DNA from: Pseudomonadota bacterium
Lineage (GTDB): Bacteria; Pseudomonadota; Gammaproteobacteria; Steroidobacterales; Steroidobacteraceae
Length of the DNA stretch: 64,000 bases
Direction: 5' to 3'
NCBI GenBank assembly: GCA_947454465.1
Contig: CANGJP010000004.1
Span: 1 to 64,000 of the forward strand
The position numbers and the translations under genes were made by a program. Positions 1 to 9,236 of this stretch are shown piece by piece. Each line of letters starts with the position of its first letter. Within the stretch, counting starts at the first letter, position 1. Below the pieces are notes generated by a model that saw only the letters and a program-made list of their open reading frames with translations, did no database searches and had not been told where the DNA came from.

Positions 1-1035
1 GGCTGGCGCGGCATAAATCCCACGAGCTGTCGTCGCCGCCGACAACAACAACAAGAATGGCAATGACGAGGCAAGCGCAAACCGCCAAGGCGTGGCGTCA
101 GCGTCCTTAACCCTAACTGCTGTCCATGAACGCACCAATGCTGCGCCGACGAGGATGGTCCATGGAAACAGGTAGTAAGGCAATTCAAGCCAATATTTAC
201 CCAGCCAATTCGGATGACCCGAAGCGTAATCCAACGCGCCTGAAGCACCGATATCCGTAAAACGACCCGCCAGGTTATTCCAAAACAGCACCGCTATCGC
301 ATGCGGCCCCTCGGGCAAACTCAGCACCTGAATAAGCCACAGACCGATACCTACGATTTGCAGGACCAACCCTATCCATAACTGCCAACGCATTAACTCA
401 AGCCAGCGCCGCTCCCACAGCAACATGACAAACAAGGTCAATGCAGGAAACACCCACCCTATGGCGCTTTTGGCCATAAAAGCCATCATCGCGCCAACAT
501 GCATCAAGGTGTACCAAAGCAATTTGTCACGCCCCGAATGCGCAACATAACCACGATACAGTCCCAGCAACGATAAAGCACAGCCCGCGAGTAAAGACGC
601 ATCGGGTGCCAGCCAAATAGCAACTTGGTAAACCATACACATCGATCCAGCGATCAAGGTGGCGAGGGTTGCAGCTAACGCACCGGACATCGAATACACC
701 AATATCCAGAGGGATACAGATGTGACCACGGCATAAATCAAATTAGGAGTACGCGCGGCTGCCGGTGTATCACCAAAGACGTGCATGGCAGCAGCCGAGA
801 GCCAGTAACTCAACGGCGGTTTTTCCAAAAACAATTCATCTGCAAGGCGGGGCAGAGTTTTATCTGGCTGCACACTCATGCGCCACGCAATATCGGCTTC
901 ACGAGGCTCATCCGGAGTCCAGTAGCCGCGCCCATAAAGACCCGTCATCCACAAAGGCATCAGCGCAACCAACACGATCAGCATCCACTTGTAAGGAACC
1001 AACCCATCATGCGACATGCGCGTACCCTGTAGCAT
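1..1035 (-). CDS. ArnT/PMT-like glycosyltransferase, C-terminus beyond left edge (partial)
   Basis: Manual minus-strand translation gives an open frame from ATG at 1035: MLQGTRMSHDGLVPYKWMLIVLVALMPLWMTGLYGRGYWTPDEPREADIAWRM...LEKPPLSYWLSAAAMHVFGDTPAAARTPNL, ArnT/PMT-like with multiple TM segments. Absent from the ORF track, probably because it is truncated by the window edge. Confidence 0.85.
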   Translation of the reverse strand, partial: MLQGTRMSHDGLVPYKWMLIVLVALMPLWMTGLYGRGYWTPDEPREADIAWRMSVQPDKTLPRLADELFLEKPPLSYWLSAAAMHVFGDTPAAARTPNLIYAVVTSVSLWILVYSMSGALAATLATLIAGSMCMVYQVAIWLAPDASLLAGCALSLLGLYRGYVAHSGRDKLLWYTLMHVGAMMAFMAKSAIGWVFPALTLFVMLLWERRWLELMRWQLWIGLVLQIVGIGLWLIQVLSLPEGPHAIAVLFWNNLAGRFTDIGASGALDYASGHPNWLGKYWLELPYYLFPWTILVGAALVRSWTAVRVKDADATPWRFALASSLPFLLLLSAATTARGIYAAPA

Positions 1036-1512
1036 TAACGATACTCCACACCATAAAAAACAACTCTACCTGCACAAACATGGCTGAAATCATGTTGTCA
1101 GCATGACGGCTACCGACCTGATAAAAAAAACCAGCCCTCAAACTACTGTACTGAACTCAACTACGTCATGCCCATAAATTTGCTGCAGCAAAACCGCAAC
1201 ACAACAGATAGTGATGAAGCCCGAACGGACAGCACACCACGGTAACCCTTGAACCTGAATAGTCACCTGAACCGGCACAGGCACTCAGTACGAATCAAGC
1301 ACAATCAATCACTTGGGATCAAAGCACACCGACCTGGAGCTTGATTTAGTCTCAAATTATCTAGAAAAATGTTTATAATTAGCGGCTTAAAGTGATCTTC
1401 AAGATGATGTCTTGGTAAAGACGCTCCTATAGAGCGACCGCCATGTCGGCATCGCAAGAAATTCATACAGGTTCTGCTGCAAGCCGAGCCTCATCTAGGG
1501 TCATATTGATCG

Positions 1513-3201
1513 ATGTCAGCACCACCACTTCACTCTGCCGCCACACTTACCGAACGTCGGCTACGTCTCATTTTTACGTCTCTGGTGGTGTTGGTCAGCC
1601 TTGCATGGTTTGCTACCTTGGGAACGCGTCGCCTACTGGAACCTGACGAAGGTCGCTATGCGGAAATTTCACGCGAAATGGTCACCACCGGCGATTGGGT
1701 GACACCACGCCTGAATGGCATCAAGTATTTCGAAAAACCCGCCTTACAATACTGGGCCACAGCCGCGAGCTACCACGTTTTCGGCCTGAATGAATTCAGC
1801 GCCAGACTGTGGACAGGACTGACTGGATTTGCAGGCATCGTGTTTGCTGCCTTTGCGGGGCGACGACTGTTTAACTTACGCACCGGTTATGCCGCTGCCG
1901 CCATTCTTGGCAGTTGCCTGATGTACATCATCATTGGCCACATCAATACGCTCGACATGAGCCTAAGCTTCTTTCTTGAATGGGCTATTTTCAGCTTCCT
2001 GCTTGCACAAACTGCTCCTGCTAAATCGCCCAGTGAGCGGTACTGGATGTATGCCGCATGGATTGGTGCGGCCCTAGGATTTCTAAGCAAAGGATTAGTG
2101 GCACTGATTCTGCCGGCGCTTACTTTCTTGGCTTACACGGTGGTGACTCGTGAATACTCATCATGGAAGCGCCTGCACCCGATAGCGGGACTGAGCCTGT
2201 TTTTATTGATCACCGCGCCGTGGATTATTGTCGTGTCACTGCGTAACCCCGAATTTCCCTTCTTCTTTTTCGTTCACGAACACTTCGCACGCTTTCTGAC
2301 CACCGTGCACGAACGCGATGCGCCATGGTGGTATTTCTTACCATTACTGGCTGTGGGTGCAATGCCGTGGACATCCATAGGTTTCCCTGCCTTTCTCACC
2401 AGCTGGCGCGCCGATACACAACCAGGCATTCAAGTGCGACGCTTTTTATGGCTTTGGATCATGAGCGTGGTGGGATTCTTCAGTCTCTCTCACTCCAAAC
2501 TACCGCCCTACATTATTCCAGCATTCCCGGCACTGGCATTACTGATTGCTGAAACGTTACCCCGTATGCACACTCATCGCGTACGGCTTCATTTCTTGAT
2601 CATTGGGATCTGCGTCGGGGCACTGACCTTGATCATCGCGTTGTTACCTAATGATGTCGCTGGCCAACGTTCAGTTGATCTGGTCATGACGTTGCGCCCC
2701 CGACTGGCACTGAGTTTTTTGATCGTCACGATGAGTGCTTTACTCGCCGCAGGCCTCATTAAACGCTTGGGCCTGCATACGGCCGTTGCGATCTTAGGGT
2801 TAGGGGCAACGTCGGGATTAAGTCTACTGGTGTACAGCTCAGATGCCTTACGCAGCACTCGCTCTGAATACACACTGGCGCAACAACTCGCCCCCACACT
2901 GACAGATAACCACACACTGTATGCGGTGAATCAATATTCACAAACGCTGCCGTTTTATTTGGGTAGAACCTTCACGTTAGTGGGTTATCGCGGCGAATTG
3001 GACTTTGGTCTTACTCAAGAACCTGAATTGTGGCTGCAAGACACGGAAGCCTTTTTGCAGCACTGGAGCACTGACATTAATCCTGTGGCCATCATGGAAA
3101 TTTCCATGGCCGATCAACTTAAACAACGCAGCATTCCATTCCGGGTGCTAGCGACAGATAACGACTTGATCGCCATTGCTAAACCCTTGGAGCAACCATG
3201 A
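1513..3201 (+). CDS. arnT: ArnT-like 4-amino-4-deoxy-L-arabinose lipid A transferase
   Basis: 562 aa; LEPDEGRYAEISREMVTTGDWVTPRLNGIKYFEKPALQYW motif; head of arn operon. Confidence 0.88.
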   Translation: MSAPPLHSAATLTERRLRLIFTSLVVLVSLAWFATLGTRRLLEPDEGRYAEISREMVTTGDWVTPRLNGIKYFEKPALQYWATAASYHVFGLNEFSARLWTGLTGFAGIVFAAFAGRRLFNLRTGYAAAAILGSCLMYIIIGHINTLDMSLSFFLEWAIFSFLLAQTAPAKSPSERYWMYAAWIGAALGFLSKGLVALILPALTFLAYTVVTREYSSWKRLHPIAGLSLFLLITAPWIIVVSLRNPEFPFFFFVHEHFARFLTTVHERDAPWWYFLPLLAVGAMPWTSIGFPAFLTSWRADTQPGIQVRRFLWLWIMSVVGFFSLSHSKLPPYIIPAFPALALLIAETLPRMHTHRVRLHFLIIGICVGALTLIIALLPNDVAGQRSVDLVMTLRPRLALSFLIVTMSALLAAGLIKRLGLHTAVAILGLGATSGLSLLVYSSDALRSTRSEYTLAQQLAPTLTDNHTLYAVNQYSQTLPFYLGRTFTLVGYRGELDFGLTQEPELWLQDTEAFLQHWSTDINPVAIMEISMADQLKQRSIPFRVLATDNDLIAIAKPLEQP

Positions 3202-3569
3202 CGCCGATTGCCTTTGCCTTGGTACTCACAGGCGTACTACTGAATGCCTGCGCGCAACTGCTATTGAAAGCGGGAACCAATGCCATCGGTCATTTTGAAT
3301 TTTCAGGTCGAGCGATTTTTTCTGTTGCACCGAAACTATTATTCGAACCACACATCATGACCGGACTTGGCTGTTATGCCATTAGCGTGGTGGTCTGGAT
3401 TGGCGCGCTGTCACGCACGCCCGTGAGCATCGCCTACCCGATGCTATCCATTGGTTATATCGTCAATGCCGTGGCGGCTTGGTATTTATTTTCAGAAGCA
3501 CTGACACCAGCGCGAATCGTGGGCATCACGCTCATCATCATTGGCGTTGTGCTGATCTCCAGAACTTGA
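3198..3569 (+). CDS. EamA/SMR-type transporter, ArnE/ArnF-like flippase subunit
   Basis: 123 aa, four TM segments, SMR-like signature; overlaps arnT stop by 4 nt; arn operon context. Confidence 0.8.
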   Translation: MTPIAFALVLTGVLLNACAQLLLKAGTNAIGHFEFSGRAIFSVAPKLLFEPHIMTGLGCYAISVVVWIGALSRTPVSIAYPMLSIGYIVNAVAAWYLFSEALTPARIVGITLIIIGVVLISRT

Positions 3570-3576
3570 ATTCATC

Positions 3577-4722
3577 ATGAGCACACAAACCCGTATTCCA
3601 TTAACACGCCCCACCATTGACGAGGCCACCATTACCGGCGTGGTGGAGGTGTTGCGTTCGGGTTGGATCACCTCTGGCCCCAAGGTCAAAGAATTTGAAG
3701 CGCAATTATCGCAGCATTGCGCTGGACGTCCGGTAAGAGCGTTCAACTCTGGCACCTGCACCATGGAAATTGCATTACGCATCGCCGGCATTGGCCCCGG
3801 TGATGAAGTCATCACTACCCCACTATCGTGGGTATCCACCAGCAATGTGATTTTACAAGTGGGCGCCACACCCGTGTTTGTCGACATTGATCCTGTCACG
3901 CGCAATATCGACCTGTCCAAGATTGAAGCCGCCATTACGGCCGCCACGCGCGCCATCATCCCCGTGGATTTAGCTGGACTGCCCGTGGATCGTGACGCGT
4001 TATATGCCCTTGCTAACAAACATCAATTGCGCGTGATTGAAGATGCCGCACAGTCGTTCGGTAGCAACTGGAAAGGTAAGCCGATTGGTACCACCGGTGA
4101 TTTCGTGTCTTTCAGCTTTCATGCCAATAAAAACATCACCACCATTGAAGGTGGCTGTTTAGTCATGAATAGCGATGCAGAAACTCGCCTTGCTGAACAA
4201 TACCGTCTGCAAGGCGTGATGCGATCAGGCTATGACGGCATGGAAGTCGATGTGCCCGGCGGTAAATTTAATTTAACTGACGTTGCAGCACGGGTGGGTC
4301 TGGGGCAATTACCACATCTAGATGAATTCACTCGCACGCGTCGTGCACTGGCAAAACAGTATCTGCAATTACTGGCACCGCACACTGAGCTTGGCTTACA
4401 ACTGCCGGTAGCCGACTTGACTCACAGTAACTGGCATATGTTCCAAGTGGTGCTATCGGAAGCAAACCTGAAGGTTAAGCGATCGCAGGTGATGGCCGAT
4501 TTAGATGCAGTTGGCATTGGTAGTGGTGTGCACTACCCCCCCATCCATCTATTTGCGTTATATCGACGTTTAGGCTGGAAAGAAGGAGACTTACCTCATG
4601 CCGAATATGTTGGTCGAAATATTTTAACCCTGCCCCTCTACCCCACCATGACCATCACGGATGTCGAGCGCGTGACCAGCGCGCTGGTCAATATTCTGCA
4701 ATCAAACCAACGTGCCGCTTAA
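3577..4722 (+). CDS. arnB: UDP-4-amino-4-deoxy-L-arabinose-oxoglutarate aminotransferase (DegT/DnrJ/EryC1 family)
   Basis: IPLTRPTIDEATITGVVEVLRSGWITSGPKVKEFE; PLP lysine context FSFHANKNITTIEGG. Confidence 0.92.
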   Translation: MSTQTRIPLTRPTIDEATITGVVEVLRSGWITSGPKVKEFEAQLSQHCAGRPVRAFNSGTCTMEIALRIAGIGPGDEVITTPLSWVSTSNVILQVGATPVFVDIDPVTRNIDLSKIEAAITAATRAIIPVDLAGLPVDRDALYALANKHQLRVIEDAAQSFGSNWKGKPIGTTGDFVSFSFHANKNITTIEGGCLVMNSDAETRLAEQYRLQGVMRSGYDGMEVDVPGGKFNLTDVAARVGLGQLPHLDEFTRTRRALAKQYLQLLAPHTELGLQLPVADLTHSNWHMFQVVLSEANLKVKRSQVMADLDAVGIGSGVHYPPIHLFALYRRLGWKEGDLPHAEYVGRNILTLPLYPTMTITDVERVTSALVNILQSNQRAA

Positions 4723-4735
4723 GCAGAGCCTCACT

Positions 4736-5722
4736 ATGAATATCGATCTTTCTGTTGTCATACCCATCTATAACGAAGCGGCTGGACTGCACTCGCTATT
4801 TGCTCGGCTGTATCCAGCTCTGGACAAATTGTCTGCGGAATTATCGCTGCGCTATGAACTGATTTTGATTGATGATGGCAGCCGCGATGCATCACCCGCC
4901 ATGCTGCGTGAACAATTTAATCAAAGACCCGATGTGACTCGTGTAGTGTTGCTCGCCGTGAATGCCGGTCAACACATGGCCATCAAAGCCGGCTTTGAAG
5001 TCACTCGCGGTACCACGGTGGTCACGTTAGATGCAGACCTACAAAACCCACCCGAAGAAATTAGCAAGCTGTTAGTTAAAATGCGTGAGGGCTATGACTA
5101 TGTTGGCGGGTACCGTCGCGAACGTCAGGACTCTGCATTTCGCAAATACCCTTCACGATTACTGAATCGTATTCGTGAACGCACAACGCGCATCCGCATG
5201 CGCGACCAAGGCTGTATGTTACGCGCGTACAGCCGTCCGATTATTGATGCCATTAATCACTCGAATGAAGTGAACTTGTACATTCCAGCACTAGCTTTTA
5301 TCTATGCCCGCAAACCTACCGATGTTGAAGTCGCGCATGAAGAACGAGCGGCCGGCGAATCAAAATACCCGCTATCAAAACTCATTCGTTTGAACTTCGA
5401 CTTGATGACCGGTTTTTCACTCATGCCACTGCAAATGTTTTCAATGATTGGCATGGTCACCGCCATCATTTCAACCGCCGCCTTTATCTTTCTTGCTATT
5501 CGCCGCGTCATGCACGGCGCCGATGCAGACGGTGTGTTCACGCTATTTAGCTTTACCTTCATGTTATTAGGGGTGGCGTTATTTGGCATGGGCCTACTCG
5601 GTGAATACATTGGCCGCATCTATCAACAAGTGCAGTCGCGTCCGCGCTACTTGATTCAAGCCATACTAGAACAAACACCTTCTGACACCAACGACGTAAC
5701 AACAGGTCAACGCCCATCATGA
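4736..5722 (+). CDS. arnC: Undecaprenyl-phosphate 4-deoxy-4-formamido-L-arabinose transferase
   Basis: GT2 family: LSVVIPIYNEAAGL...DADLQNPPEEI; two C-terminal TM segments; likely start MNIDLSVV at 4736 inside ORF 4712-5722. Confidence 0.92.
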   Translation: MNIDLSVVIPIYNEAAGLHSLFARLYPALDKLSAELSLRYELILIDDGSRDASPAMLREQFNQRPDVTRVVLLAVNAGQHMAIKAGFEVTRGTTVVTLDADLQNPPEEISKLLVKMREGYDYVGGYRRERQDSAFRKYPSRLLNRIRERTTRIRMRDQGCMLRAYSRPIIDAINHSNEVNLYIPALAFIYARKPTDVEVAHEERAAGESKYPLSKLIRLNFDLMTGFSLMPLQMFSMIGMVTAIISTAAFIFLAIRRVMHGADADGVFTLFSFTFMLLGVALFGMGLLGEYIGRIYQQVQSRPRYLIQAILEQTPSDTNDVTTGQRPS

Positions 5723-6642
5723 CCACGGCTGTCGTCTTGGCTTATCACAACGTCGGGGTACGCTGCCTGTCTGTACTGCTTGCACACGGTATTGATGTAC
5801 AACTGGTATTGACGCATGAGGACGATCCTGCCGAACAGATTTGGTTCGACAGTGTCAGCAAATTAGCTGCCCGTAATCACTTAATGTTTGCCACACCTAA
5901 AAACCCTAATGAACCGCAATGGCTCGAACAAATTGCCAGCCTACAACCGGATTTTATTTTTTCATTCTATTATCGCCACATGCTGAGCCCTGAATTGCTG
6001 GCTTGTGCACGCAAGGGCGCATTCAATATGCACGGTTCACTGCTGCCAAAATACCGTGGTCGGGTGCCGGTTAATTGGGCGGTCATTCACGGTGAACGCC
6101 AGACCGGTGCCACACTGCATGAAATGGTTGCCAAACCCGATGCTGGCGCCATTGCCGGCCAACAGGCCGTGCCCATCTTGCCCGATGACACGGCATTTGA
6201 AGTATTTCAAAAAGTCACCGTGGCTGCGGAACTACTGCTGGACCGCACCCTACCTGGCATTGTTGACGGAACGCTACAACTGCAACGCCAAGATTTAACG
6301 CTAGGGTCCTATTTTGGGGGGCGGAAGCCCGAAGATGGACGCATCAACTGGCAACACAGCGCCCTGCAGATCCACAACCTGATTCGAGCCGTGGCCCCTC
6401 CTTATCCCGGAGCCTTCACAGAGTTTCAGGGCAAACGCCTGAGCATCCTACGCAGCCGCGTCCTGCGGGAGCACCGCAACTGCGCTGGCACTGCTTGCGT
6501 ATACTGGCAAGGGAATACTGCGCGCGCAGTACTTCGCGATGGCAGCATGCTGGAGCTGCTAGCTATTGAGCACCAGGGGCAGCCCCTGGATCAACAGAGT
6601 TGGCTTTCGCTCTTTGGCTCCGCCCCCATAAACCTCGGATGA
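5719..6642 (+). CDS. arnA: ArnA formyltransferase domain as stand-alone protein
   Basis: FNMHGSLLPKYRGRVPVNWAVIHGERQTGATLHEM formyltransferase signature; ends without dehydrogenase domain. Confidence 0.88.
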   Translation: MTTAVVLAYHNVGVRCLSVLLAHGIDVQLVLTHEDDPAEQIWFDSVSKLAARNHLMFATPKNPNEPQWLEQIASLQPDFIFSFYYRHMLSPELLACARKGAFNMHGSLLPKYRGRVPVNWAVIHGERQTGATLHEMVAKPDAGAIAGQQAVPILPDDTAFEVFQKVTVAAELLLDRTLPGIVDGTLQLQRQDLTLGSYFGGRKPEDGRINWQHSALQIHNLIRAVAPPYPGAFTEFQGKRLSILRSRVLREHRNCAGTACVYWQGNTARAVLRDGSMLELLAIEHQGQPLDQQSWLSLFGSAPINLG

Positions 6643-6702
6643 TCTCCTAAATTCACTGTTTAATTGCTATCCTTCACAGATTCGTCACTTCGGAACTTTC
6701 AA

Positions 6703-7746
6703 ATGAAAAAAGTACTCATCATCGGCGTTAACGGGTTCATCGGCCATCACCTCGCCAATCGCATCCTGCGTACCACCGACTGGGAAGTGTATGGCATGGA
6801 TATGAACTCTGACCGTATCGACCACTTACGTTCCGACAAACGCTTCCATTTCTTTGAAGGCGACATCACCATCAATCGCGAATGGATTGCCTACCACATC
6901 AAGAAGTGCGATGTAATTCTGCCGCTTGTGGCCATCGCCACGCCTGCCACCTACGTACAAGAACCACTACGCGTGTTCGAACTGGACTTTGAAGCTAACC
7001 TGCCGATTGTGCGTGCCGCCGTGCAGTACAAAAAACGCCTAATTTTCCCTTCCACTTCTGAAGTGTATGGCATGTGTGATGATGAAGCCTTCGATCCAGA
7101 AACCTCTAACACCGTGTACGGCCCCATCAACAAACCACGCTGGATTTATGCTTGCGCCAAGCAAATGATGGATCGCGTGATCCATGCTTACGGCCAGCAA
7201 CAAGGTTTTGATTTCACCCTGTTCCGCCCGTTCAACTGGATTGGCTCTGGCCTGGACTCCATCAACACTGCAAAAGAAGGCAGCTCACGCGTGTTGACCC
7301 AGTTCCTCGGACACATTGTGCGCGGCGAACCCATTAAGCTGGTCGACGGTGGTCAGCAAAAACGCTCATTCACGCATATCGAAGACGGTATCGATGCGCT
7401 CATGGCCATCATCGAAAACAAGAATGGCGTGGCGACCGGCAAGATCTACAACATTGGTAATCCAGCCAACAATTTCTCTATTCGTGAATTAGCGCAAAAT
7501 ATGCTGACGCTGGCGGCTAAATACCCCGAGTACGCCGAATCCGCAAAAAAAGTGCAGCTCATCGAAGTCCAAGCCAAGAGCTACTACGGTGAGGGGTATC
7601 AGGACGTCAAAAACCGCGTGCCTAAAATCGATAACACCTGCGCCGATTTAAACTGGAAACCACAAGTCAGCATGGATCAAGCCTTGGAACGTATTTTCGA
7701 GTCCTACCGCACGCACGTACGTGACGCACAGGACTTGTTAAATTAA
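6703..7746 (+). CDS. ArnA UDP-glucuronate decarboxylase (dehydrogenase) domain as stand-alone protein
   Basis: MKKVLIIGVNGFIGHHLANRI...FPSTSEVYGMCDDEAFDPETSN...WIYACAKQMMDRVIHAYG; SDR family, start at 6703 within ORF 6664-7746. Confidence 0.9.
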   Translation: MKKVLIIGVNGFIGHHLANRILRTTDWEVYGMDMNSDRIDHLRSDKRFHFFEGDITINREWIAYHIKKCDVILPLVAIATPATYVQEPLRVFELDFEANLPIVRAAVQYKKRLIFPSTSEVYGMCDDEAFDPETSNTVYGPINKPRWIYACAKQMMDRVIHAYGQQQGFDFTLFRPFNWIGSGLDSINTAKEGSSRVLTQFLGHIVRGEPIKLVDGGQQKRSFTHIEDGIDALMAIIENKNGVATGKIYNIGNPANNFSIRELAQNMLTLAAKYPEYAESAKKVQLIEVQAKSYYGEGYQDVKNRVPKIDNTCADLNWKPQVSMDQALERIFESYRTHVRDAQDLLN

Positions 7747-7797
7747 TCCCAGCCACTCCATCCTCTACAATCATGTGGAAGATGAAGTACCGCAGCC

Positions 7798-8703
7798 ATG
7801 CAACTTGCGCTGAAAATTGATGTCGATACCTACCGCGGCACGCTTGAAGGCGTGCCGCGTCTTTTACAGTTACTGGATAAACATCAAACCCGTGCCACCT
7901 TCTTGTTCTCTCTAGGTCCTGACCATACAGGTCGTGCCTTAAAACGGATTTTCAGACCCGGTTTTCTTAGCAAAGTCAGCCGCACCTCGGTCGTCAGCCA
8001 CTATGGTCTGCGAACCCTGATGTATGGCGTACTGCTACCTGGGCCAGATATTGGCAAACGCTGTAAATCTATACTTCAAAGCGTACGCGATCATGGTCAT
8101 GAAGTCGGTATTCATACGTGGGACCATATTCGCTGGCAGGATGGTGTTGAACACGCTAATGCCAGCTGGACAGCTAAAGAAATGCACCAAGCAGCAGAAC
8201 GATTTCATGACATTTTCGGCATGGCGGCCACGACACATGGTGCCGCCGGCTGGCAGATGAATGATCATGCATTCGAATTAACCGCCACCCTTGGCTTTGA
8301 ATACAGTTCAGACACTCGTGGTCATTCCCCCTTTCTACCTTACGTGAACGGCAACGTCATACCTTGCCCACAACTTCCCAGCACCTTACCCACACTGGAT
8401 GAATTACTCGGAGTCGGCAACATCAATCCCGACAATGTCGCCGATCATGTGTTACGGATGACCGCAACGTCCCCTACTCAGCCCCCGGTGTACACACTGC
8501 ATGCTGAAATGGAAGGCATGCAATTGTTACCCGTGTTTGATCACTTACTGAGTGGTTGGCACGCACAGGGCTACAGATTGGGCACGTCACGCGCGCTGTA
8601 CGAACAACTCGATTTGAAACAATTACCGGTTCACGCTGTTGTCAGGGGTACGGTACCCGGACGCTCAGGTACGCTCATGTTGCAAGGCCCTGCCGTTTAT
8701 TGA
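7798..8703 (+). CDS. arnD: 4-deoxy-4-formamido-L-arabinose-phosphoundecaprenol deformylase
   Basis: LKIDVDTYRGTLEGVPRLLQLLDKHQTRATFLFSLGPDHTGRALKRIFRPGF; polysaccharide deacetylase family. Confidence 0.92.
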   Translation: MQLALKIDVDTYRGTLEGVPRLLQLLDKHQTRATFLFSLGPDHTGRALKRIFRPGFLSKVSRTSVVSHYGLRTLMYGVLLPGPDIGKRCKSILQSVRDHGHEVGIHTWDHIRWQDGVEHANASWTAKEMHQAAERFHDIFGMAATTHGAAGWQMNDHAFELTATLGFEYSSDTRGHSPFLPYVNGNVIPCPQLPSTLPTLDELLGVGNINPDNVADHVLRMTATSPTQPPVYTLHAEMEGMQLLPVFDHLLSGWHAQGYRLGTSRALYEQLDLKQLPVHAVVRGTVPGRSGTLMLQGPAVY

Positions 8704-8782
8704 ATGTAGCGGCACGCAACTGTACTCATTACGTGGTTTATTGATCGATGAAATATCATGATGATCTCCATACAATACGCTG

Positions 8783-9217
8783 ATGGAAACTTTTGAACAC
8801 ATTGATCTGCGTGATGATCCACTGGCAGCGTGGTACCAGAAAGACGAAACCGTTCTCGTCATGTTTGCCAGTCAAGCCGGCATCATTATCAGTCGTGAAG
8901 GCCCGAACCACTACGGCATTGGCGATGCACTGATTACTGGCTCTACCGGTGATCAGTGGAGTGTAACTCGTGACCGCTTTGATACAAAGTACGTACCGAT
9001 TAGTACTCTCATAGCGGGTGAAAACGGACATTATAAAAACATCCCTATGCCAATATTGGCCAAACAAATACATACTGCATTTCAAATACGCCGTACTGCT
9101 GGTGGTGATCTAATCGCTGGTCAGAGGGGTGATTGGTTAATGCAGTATGCGGTTGGCGATTATGGAATCGTAGGTAACGCTAAATTCAGTACCGTTTATA
9201 AACCAATCAATAAATAA
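8783..9217 (+). CDS. PGDYG-type protein of unknown function
   Basis: 144 aa with DWLMQYAVGDYGIVGNAKFSTVYKPI. Confidence 0.6.
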   Translation: METFEHIDLRDDPLAAWYQKDETVLVMFASQAGIIISREGPNHYGIGDALITGSTGDQWSVTRDRFDTKYVPISTLIAGENGHYKNIPMPILAKQIHTAFQIRRTAGGDLIAGQRGDWLMQYAVGDYGIVGNAKFSTVYKPINK

Positions 9218-9236
9218 TTACCTTAAGTTCCCCTCT

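Noticed and set aside
1386-1402. PmrA-box-like CTTAAA-N5-CTTCAA in the arn promoter region
   Set aside because: Second half mismatched and the site lies downstream of the TATAAT (-10), at or after the likely TSS, which is the wrong place for PmrA activation; no pmrAB in window.
3492-4019. 175-aa minus ORF antisense to arnB
   Set aside because: Lies fully opposite a well-supported arnB; composition looks like a shadow ORF with no recognisable domain.
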